Source of the DNA: Desulfobacca_B sp046538075
Lineage (GTDB): Bacteria > Desulfobacterota > Desulfobaccia > Desulfobaccales > Desulfobaccaceae
Length of the DNA: 46,597 bases
Reading direction: 5' to 3'
Assembly: GCA_046538075.1 (NCBI GenBank)
Contig: JBKHJN010000022.1
Span: 1 to 46,597, forward strand
Part shown: piece by piece, positions 41,321-46,597 of the stretch
Layout: the number at the start of each line of letters is the position of its first letter
Numbering within the stretch: position 1 is the first letter of the stretch
Program-made: the position numbers and the translations under genes
The notes under the pieces: model-generated
What the model was told of the DNA's origin: nothing
The model's database searches: none
Seen by the model: only the letters and a program-made list of their open reading frames with translations

Positions 41321-42934
41321 TTAGAAGAACCAATAGGCCGTGGCCCGGAAGCGGTTGTCGTTCTGATCTCCGGCCCCGTAAAAATCCCGGATCAGGCGGC
41401 TATAATCGATCATAAACTTTTGGTTGTGGCCAAACCGGTAATAATTCAGGCCCACGGTGTATTCCCGCAAAATACCTTCGCGGGCGTTGACAATCTGGTT
41501 GCCTTCACGCACCGGCACCAGGTAATTGGTCTGACTTGCATTGGTGGCCAAGTAGCTCCAGGTATAAGGGTTGCCAGCATCCTTAACCCGATTTGCGTAG
41601 GCGTAACGGAACACCGCTTCCAGTTTCTGGGGAATAATAAATTGGCCAGCGGCAATGTACCAGGCCTCCCGGTGGGCGGTGCGGTGGCCCTGACCGAATT
41701 GCCCGGCGATAAAGGTATCAGGCCGGAATTCGGTAAAGGTCTCGCGCGCAAATTCCGCCTGCAGGGAAAATCCATACCACTTTAGCACCGCCGCCAGATC
41801 GTAGCCATGGTTAGAGGTGTCATAGGTCTCAGGGGTAGCGGTGCCCGGCCGGTTGGATCGATTCTGATCCCGGTTGGTAAACAATGACCCCAGCACATAG
41901 AACATCGGCCAGCCCTTATGGTAGTTGTAATCTCCTTGCATATAGAGCTCGGCATCGTCGGGGCCGCCATTGGGGAAGGGGGCAAACAGCACCCGCCCAC
42001 TATATAAAAATTCGGCGTCATTCATGTCGTCGGTGCCGCGGGTGTTGGGGCCGTTCCAAATCCCGGCCCAGTAACGCAGGTTACGGGGGGCCCAGAGGTC
42101 CAGATCGCCCATCAGCATAACCCCTTGGCTGCGGTAAAGGTTGAAGCCGCCAGTGTTATATCGATTGTTGCCCGTGCCGGTGCCGCCGGCCGGACCACTA
42201 TAATTGGCATTCACCCCCGGCCAGTTGTTGTCGCTCTCCCCGGAGAAAATGGAACGCTCCACAAAGTTAAGGCCGAAGCCGGAGTTCCAGAACTCCAGGC
42301 CATAGGGGACCTTGCCGCGGCCTATCCAGGGCTGCAAGAACTTGTAGCGCGCATACCAGACATTGGCATCATGGACATTGACCCCGCCTTGGGGCTCCAG
42401 CTGGACATGGAGGAAGTATTTGAGATCCTTGTCAAAGGCATTGCCATCAAAGAACAGCCGCAGCCGGCGGAATTTGAAGTAAGCATTGCTTTCCGTGGTC
42501 TCAAATCTGACATTCTGCACGTCTTTGTCGCGATTTAGGTAAGTAAACCGCGGCTGGAAAGCGAGTCGCATGCGCATCTTAAACTTCTCATCCGGGGTCT
42601 GCATGAAAAAGCCCTTCTTGTAGCCCATTTCGATCTTGGGCTGGGGCACCACCTTTTTGGCTTCCTTAATGGCTTCAGCCTTGGCCTCGGCCTTGGCTTC
42701 TTCTTTAATCTGCTCTAACTCCTGGGCCCGCACCGCCGCCTCCTGGGCCTGGCGGGCCTGATCCAGCTTTTCAGCCTTTTCCTTTAATTTCTGGGCCTTT
42801 TCTGGAGTAATGACCTGTTCTTCCACTAACAGGTCCAACAGGTCGTCGGCATTAATGGCCAGGGCTGATCTGGCTGGGAAAATCAGGACCAAAATCAACA
42901 GCCCCATCCCCATAAACTTTCCCCACAGTCGCAT
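41321..42934 (-). CDS. Outer-membrane porin (OprO/OprP type) with N-terminal coiled coil
   Basis: The start at ATG 42934 is supported by GAGGAGG; an upstream in-frame ATG at 42964 lacks a site. The N-terminus is a signal peptide (LLILVLIFPARSALA). Residues about 40-105 form a charged coiled coil (TPEKAQKLKEKAEKLDQA, EEAKAEAKAEAIKEAKK) that may reach the peptidoglycan. The rest is a beta-barrel rich in aromatic strands, such as RMRLAFQPRFTYLNRD and FRRLRLFFDGNAFDKDLKYFLHVQLEP, and it ends in AYWFF with the C-terminal phenylalanine needed for barrel assembly. The family conducts anions. A pore for organic acids is inference from the neighbouring CoA ligase. Confidence 0.87.
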   Translation of the reverse strand: MRLWGKFMGMGLLILVLIFPARSALAINADDLLDLLVEEQVITPEKAQKLKEKAEKLDQARQAQEAAVRAQELEQIKEEAKAEAKAEAIKEAKKVVPQPKIEMGYKKGFFMQTPDEKFKMRMRLAFQPRFTYLNRDKDVQNVRFETTESNAYFKFRRLRLFFDGNAFDKDLKYFLHVQLEPQGGVNVHDANVWYARYKFLQPWIGRGKVPYGLEFWNSGFGLNFVERSIFSGESDNNWPGVNANYSGPAGGTGTGNNRYNTGGFNLYRSQGVMLMGDLDLWAPRNLRYWAGIWNGPNTRGTDDMNDAEFLYSGRVLFAPFPNGGPDDAELYMQGDYNYHKGWPMFYVLGSLFTNRDQNRSNRPGTATPETYDTSNHGYDLAAVLKWYGFSLQAEFARETFTEFRPDTFIAGQFGQGHRTAHREAWYIAAGQFIIPQKLEAVFRYAYANRVKDAGNPYTWSYLATNASQTNYLVPVREGNQIVNAREGILREYTVGLNYYRFGHNQKFMIDYSRLIRDFYGAGDQNDNRFRATAYWFF

Positions 42935-43653
42935 GCTATTTCCTCCTCTCATCTTGATATGCAAAATTCCCTACCCCTGTTCGGCGATGGATATCCAGAC
43001 CAGGCTGCCCCCTTCGTTGATAGCCTGGGATAGAGTAGTGCAGTTCTTTAATCTGTCGCCCAAACCATCGGAGACCAACTGGGAATTAAGACCACAGGTA
43101 TTGTGGAAGGTGTTAAGATTGCCGCCCGCTTGTGAACAAGCAGAAATCTATTTTTTTAAAAAGTTCAGCAAGGCCCATACCAAGCCGAAAAACCGTGGTG
43201 ACTAGTTTATTTTATTATAATTATTAATTTTTTTTAAATAAGGTTAAATTTTTAAGGGCTGGTGTTTGTTAACTTCTTCTCTAGTTAACGTTAAGCAACA
43301 CTCGTGCCAGTCCGGATGATTGTAGTTTTATTCCTAAGATTCTAATTATATTATGCTTTAACAAGAACATGACTTGCCAGGCTGCGGCAATCTAGCGCCA
43401 TCGCCAGGATTTTTGCTGATTGTAAAATTAACTGGCTCTCTTTCAGGTTGGCCAGATTAAGCAGGGTCTTCTTACCGGCTTTCCCCCTTATATCGTGCTT
43501 TTTATGGCATATAATGAAATGGGTGTCAATCCCAAATTCGTTTCGGCCATCCCTAATTCAAGGGGACTGAAGCAGACAAGTCATGCGAATCAATTTTCAT
43601 GGAGGCTGGCAGGGTTTTGAGGGAAATAATAATGGTATTTCCCTTCGTTAGGC
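42935..43653. other. 719-bp region without a recognised gene
   Basis: No gene is supported. The stretch contains the porin promoter region, an AT-rich block near 43205-43240, and a 34-bp CRISPR-repeat-like sequence at 43545-43578 (begins GTTTCGGCC, ends GACTGAAGC). A plus-strand open stretch around 43440-43610 has no start codon or family match. Confidence 0.4.
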
Positions 43654-44622
43654 TCAGATCTTAGCCAGAATCTGGCGGGCTTTGTGAATGTCAGCCTTGA
43701 TTTGAGCCACCAGTTCAGGAATACCGGGGAAGCGCTGTTCCTCCCGGAGTCGGGCCACGAACTCCACGTTCAGGTCCTGGTGATATATATCTTGATTAAA
43801 ATCGAGGATATGGACTTCGAGAGACAATTCTTTGTTATCGAAGGTAGGACAGGTGCCGATGTTGGCTACCGCCGGGTGGGTTTGGCCAGCCACTGTGACC
43901 TGGACCGCGTAAATACCCGGAGCCGGCAACAGTTCGTTGTCTGGTCTGAGGTTTGCAGTGGGAATATTCAATAACTGTGCCCCCCGACCATGGCCGCGGC
44001 CCACTACTCCGGTTATTTCGTAGGGACGCCCGAGCAGACGGTTGGCTTCTTCCAGGTTTCCATCCCGGATCAGATTCCGGATCGAGGTGCTGCTTACCAC
44101 GGTGTGGTTGATCTGAATAGCATCAACCACCAGTACCGAAAACCCTTTTTCTGCCCCTATCTCCTGCAACAGGGCAATGTTACCCTCCCGATTGTGGCCA
44201 AAGGAGTAGTCATGCCCGACTACCACCTCTTTAACATTCATGCGCCCCCACAGGTAATCATTAATAAATTCCCGGGCTGGCATGGCGGCAAATTCTTTGG
44301 TGAAGGGTTGGACTACCACTACGTCCAATCCCAGGCTGGACAGCAGCCGCAGTTTTTGGGCTTTAGTAGTAAGCAACGGCAGCTGGCAGTCAGGTCGAAT
44401 GACCTTGAGGGGATGGGGATCAAAAGTAAGTACTACCGCTTCCCCTTGGAAAGCCCGGGCCCGTTCGATGACCAACCGAAAAATGGTCTGATGTCCCAGA
44501 TGAACCCCATCAAAATTGCCGATGGTAACCACCGGCTGCCTGAATTGATGGTTACCTGAAATTAAATTTTGATAGATAAGCATGTCTTCGATATCAGCCT
44601 GGTACATCCGGTTAAAATTCAT
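43654..44622 (-). CDS. ribF: Bifunctional riboflavin kinase / FAD synthetase
   Basis: The 322-residue protein contains the adenylyltransferase motif IGNFDGVHLGHQ (about residues 36-47), VVGHDYSFGHNREGN, and SSTSIRNLIRDGNL, then the flavokinase segment GRGHGRGAQLLNIPTANL and LEVHILDFN. It makes FMN and FAD from riboflavin. The first ATG (44622) has only GGAAG close by; the ATG at 44583 (MLIYQNL) would also give a normal N-terminus. It is transcribed away from tRNA-Leu. FAD/FMN supply fits the flavoprotein-rich anaerobic metabolism nearby, but the gene is housekeeping. Confidence 0.94.
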   Translation of the reverse strand: MNFNRMYQADIEDMLIYQNLISGNHQFRQPVVTIGNFDGVHLGHQTIFRLVIERARAFQGEAVVLTFDPHPLKVIRPDCQLPLLTTKAQKLRLLSSLGLDVVVVQPFTKEFAAMPAREFINDYLWGRMNVKEVVVGHDYSFGHNREGNIALLQEIGAEKGFSVLVVDAIQINHTVVSSTSIRNLIRDGNLEEANRLLGRPYEITGVVGRGHGRGAQLLNIPTANLRPDNELLPAPGIYAVQVTVAGQTHPAVANIGTCPTFDNKELSLEVHILDFNQDIYHQDLNVEFVARLREEQRFPGIPELVAQIKADIHKARQILAKI

Positions 44623-44668
44623 GAGCTTCCAATTATAAGATAATAGATAAATTTGCTTTAGGTATAGA

Positions 44669-44697
44669 TTGACAAATTAAAAATTATATTATATTAA
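44669..44697 (+). promoter_or_regulatory. Promoter of tRNA-Leu
   Basis: TTGACA (44669-44674) and TATTAA (44692-44697) are separated by 17 bp in an AT-rich stretch 64 bp upstream of the tRNA. Confidence 0.6.
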
Positions 44698-44760
44698 TAT
44701 GTGAAAAAAATACCAACAAAATCTTTTTTAACCTAGAAGATCGCAGCAGGGAAATTACCA

Positions 44761-44848
44761 GCCGAAGTGGCGGAATTTGGTAGACGCGCTAGGTTCAGGG
44801 TCTAGTGGGCGTAGGCCTGTCCGGGTTCGAGTCCCGGCTTCGGCACCA
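44761..44848 (+). tRNA. tRNA-Leu (anticodon CAG)
   Basis: The 88-nt sequence folds as a class II tRNA with 7-bp acceptor stem GCCGAAG/CTTCGGC. The anticodon loop is TTCAGGG, giving anticodon CAG. It has a long variable arm, a GGTTCGAGTCC T-arm and an encoded CCA end. It reads CUG codons. A tyrosine-recombinase gene ends 6 bp beyond the CCA on the other strand, so this tRNA probably served as an integration site. Confidence 0.95.
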
Positions 44849-44854
44849 GGAATA

Positions 44855-45249
44855 TCAAGGGGTTAGGGGGATCACCTTAGCCCCTTCAGCTTCTTCAGAA
44901 GGCTTGGTGTCCATGGCTACCAGATTTCCTATCCGGGCAATAGCCTCCCGCTTGTGGTCATGGGTAAGGTGGGGATAACGCAGAGTGGTTTGAATGTCCC
45001 GGTGCCCCAGGAGTTCTTTCACGGTTGCCAGGTCCACCCCGTTCATTACCAAGTGACTCCCTACGGTATGCCGCAGGGTGTGAATGGTGCAATCCTCAAT
45101 TCCGGCTCTTTTCAAGGCCAAGCGAAAGCCAGAGTAAATGTCTTTATAGGGCTTGCCAGCCATTTTGCAAAAGACATAATCGCTGGTAGGATGCCGGGTA
45201 ATGCCCTTCAGGAGGTCAACTGCTTCCGGGGCTAAGGGTAAATTTATGA
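44855..45249 (-). pseudogene. Tyrosine recombinase (integrase), 5'-truncated by the IS
   Basis: The remaining C-terminal part keeps HTLRHTVGSHLVMNGVDLATVKELLGHRDIQTTLRYPHLT, with the HxxR, the later histidine and the catalytic tyrosine. The N-terminal DNA-binding domain and the first catalytic arginine are missing because an IS481-family element begins at 45250. The open frame continues into the IS for 20 codons, but those residues belong to the IS end. Its position next to the tRNA-Leu 3' end is typical of phage- or ICE-type integrases. No N-terminal half is found beyond the IS, so the break was followed by further loss. Confidence 0.85.
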
Positions 45250-46317
45250 GATTCATAGACATAGTTTCAACTTTTGACCATTTGTATCCCAAGGGCATCC
45301 TCCAAGTCTCCGTAGCCATAAATCAGCCCGATAATCTTGCTCTTGGAGCCTTTCTTTTGATGGTTTGTACATTTTCCCGACATCTTCCCATAGTGGGGTT
45401 TTGTGAATCTTCTCTATGTAGCAATCCATAGGGGTTTTGCCGTTGTGAGCCCCATGACCCCGGTGCCAATTATAGTAATGTTGCCACTCCTGAAGCTGAT
45501 CGGCCAGATCGTCACTGCTCATCGCCACTGTTGAGAAGAATTCCTCCAGAACTATTTTCTGAGCCCTTTCTACCTTCCCATTCAGATGCGGTGAGCGAGG
45601 CTTGATGGGCCTGAATTTGACACCTACTTCCATAAGATACTCTTGAACCTTGTGGGCAAAAAACTCACGGCCTCTATCGGTCTGAAAGCGCTGAATGGCG
45701 AAAGGGGTCTCTTCAAACACTCGTTCGAGGAAGTCGAGTGTATAAGCAGCCATCCTCTTTGGGTAAAGGCCAACTACCATATACCGCGTGCAGTCATCAA
45801 CTGCAGTATAGAGATACAACCCCGGAGCGATCTTACAGGTATCCATTTGGACCCGCTCACCAGGAATGGGACACTCATAGCGATTCCAAGTCTTCACGGG
45901 ACGCTTTCTTTTTAATGGGATGACCTGGTTGCGAGTGAGCACCTTATGGATGGTTGCTAGGCCAAGCTGGAGGTTATGGCCCCGGAAGAGCTCATTTTTT
46001 ATACGCCGCACCCCTAATTTTCTCTCAGTGCGGAGTTGCAAAATTATTTCTTCCTCCTGGGAAAAAACCTTTTGCTGCGGTGATGACAAGGGCTTGCGGT
46101 TCCGACTTTTAAGCCCCGGGAGTCCCTCAGTTTGGTATCGGTTCCACCATTTTCTAAGTGTCGGTCTAGAGATTCCACAGCGTAAACAAGCTCTTCCAGC
46201 ATTTTGGGTTTTCTCATAAACTATTACCCATTTTAACCTCATCCGGATTTCAGGCTCCATAGACATCCTCCAAACTCGCCTCCTTCTACCATATTATTGA
46301 AATGATGTCTATGAATC
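45250..46317. mobile_element. IS481-family insertion sequence
   Basis: The element is 1068 bp with terminal inverted repeats of 21 bp (45250-45270 and 46297-46317) that match at 19 of 21 positions, in the pattern GATTCATAGACAT-N2-TTTCAA. The transposase gene fills almost the whole length. I see no target-site duplication at the junctions, which fits a rearranged or old insertion. The left junction lies in the integrase gene and the right in an unrelated P-loop gene fragment. Confidence 0.85.
45253..46266 (-). CDS. IS481-family transposase
   Basis: The 337-residue protein has an N-terminal helix-turn-helix (RACLRCGISRPTLRKWWNRYQTEGLPGLKSRNRKP) and an rve integrase core. The DDE residues are in VQMDTCKI, FQTDRGREFF and NGKVERAQKIVLEEFF. 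This is typical IS481 organisation. Both ATG codons at 46266 and 46260 are possible; GGAGG sits better for 46260. The stop codon lies inside the left terminal repeat. It appears intact, so the element may still be mobile. Confidence 0.9.
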   Translation of the reverse strand: MSMEPEIRMRLKWVIVYEKTQNAGRACLRCGISRPTLRKWWNRYQTEGLPGLKSRNRKPLSSPQQKVFSQEEEIILQLRTERKLGVRRIKNELFRGHNLQLGLATIHKVLTRNQVIPLKRKRPVKTWNRYECPIPGERVQMDTCKIAPGLYLYTAVDDCTRYMVVGLYPKRMAAYTLDFLERVFEETPFAIQRFQTDRGREFFAHKVQEYLMEVGVKFRPIKPRSPHLNGKVERAQKIVLEEFFSTVAMSSDDLADQLQEWQHYYNWHRGHGAHNGKTPMDCYIEKIHKTPLWEDVGKMYKPSKERLQEQDYRADLWLRRLGGCPWDTNGQKLKLCL

Positions 46318-46420
46318 ATATACTTAAAGGGCCTGTTGGGTCAGGAAAATCTTTGATATTAGCAGCGCGTGCGGCACAGTTGTTACCACTCGGGTCATTT
46401 AATTGTTCTCGTTTATGCGG
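46318..46420 (+). pseudogene. P-loop ATPase/helicase fragment cut by the IS
   Basis: Immediately after the IS right end, the plus strand encodes ILKGPVGSGKSLILAARAAQLLPLG. It contains a canonical Walker A (GPVGSGKS) followed by the LILAARAAQLL helix, like motif I of superfamily I helicases. The frame then loses resemblance within about 20 residues and stops at 46499. I read this as a remnant whose 5' part was removed by the IS insertion. The fragment is short, so this is tentative. Confidence 0.35.
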
Positions 46421-46569
46421 CAGCATAGCGCACATGTTTTCCCAGGAAATAATTTTCCACGATATGAGGTTGCCGTTGGCGTTTACGGAGATAGCTTAGG
46501 ACATTGTTGACCAATTCATCTTGATAGCTGGGTCTATTTTTTCTGATGGTATTGCTCTTCACATTATAA

Positions 46570-46589
46570 TGGACCCCAAAATTTAGACA
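46570..46589. mobile_element. Possible second IS end at the window edge
   Basis: The minus strand reads TGTCTAAATTTTGGGGTCCA, which resembles IS3-type terminal repeats, followed by an open frame (GTG start, KSNTIRKNRPSYQDEL) of unrecognised type ending at 46413. The rest lies outside the window, so this cannot be confirmed. Confidence 0.25.
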
Positions 46590-46597
46590 GTGTATTA

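Noticed and set aside
42810..43205. Plus-strand ORF of 131 residues overlapping the porin start
   Set aside because: It runs antisense through the porin signal peptide and coiled-coil coding region, has low-complexity composition and no recognised domain.
43440..43610. Open plus-strand stretch before ribF
   Set aside because: It has no start codon or ribosome site near its beginning and no family similarity.
46413..46597. Minus-strand open frame at the right edge (KSNTIRKNRPSYQDEL...)
   Set aside because: Too short and cut by the window edge; no family recognised, so it is only mentioned with the possible IS end.

Overview
The window (about 46.6 kb) looks like chromosomal DNA of a strictly anaerobic, GC-rich deltaproteobacterium-type organism (Desulfobacterota, Syntrophia/Desulfobacca-like). 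This is inferred from gene content: a single-chain pyruvate:ferredoxin oxidoreductase, a DUF3786 protein, an ADP-forming acyl-CoA synthetase, a class I fumarase, methylmalonyl-CoA enzymes, an OprO/P-type porin and a cluster of family III CoA-transferases. No species can be assigned from the sequence alone.

Layout. 1-7.4 kb: a truncated Eco57I-like adenine methylase/restriction gene, then MeaB, a DUF72 protein, a methylmalonyl-CoA decarboxylase (ScpB), a FmdB-type zinc ribbon, a radical SAM protein with an unusual CX4CX2C motif, an iron-sulfur flavoprotein-like protein and a DUF2007 protein. 7.46-7.73 kb holds a well-formed stand-alone ncRNA gene with its own promoter, a long closing stem and an intrinsic terminator. 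7.8-17.9 kb: two-subunit fumarase, an M20 amidohydrolase, TrmO, a ferritin-like/adenylate cyclase fusion, DUF3786, an ADP-forming acyl-CoA synthetase, a secreted archaemetzincin-like protease, a DUF3108 protein and a J-domain protein. 18.1-23.3 kb: a tight operon pyrR - unknown - yjbQ - unknown - alpha/beta hydrolase, then a small unknown gene. 23.4-24.8 kb: an AT-rich three-gene accessory operon of unknown function.

25-43 kb: the catabolic part. The PFOR is followed by a divergent DapA-like protein without the catalytic lysine and a c-type cytochrome. A near-consensus sigma-54 promoter (31218-31233) then precedes a six-gene run: two large family III CoA-transferases, a zinc-ribbon-like protein, a 78-residue five-cysteine protein and two unknown small proteins. 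Next come an MBL-TPR protein, a PHP phosphoesterase, a frameshifted methyltransferase, an aryl/acyl-CoA ligase of the aminobenzoate-CoA ligase type and a coiled-coil porin. I regard the CoA-transferase cluster as the best candidate for an undescribed pathway, probably activation and processing of an organic acid that enters through the porin and is charged with CoA.

43.6 kb to the end: ribF, then tRNA-Leu(CAG) with a tyrosine recombinase abutting its 3' end. The recombinase is cut by a complete 1.07-kb IS481-family element, beyond which lie a P-loop gene fragment and a possible second IS end. This is the degraded border of an integrated element.
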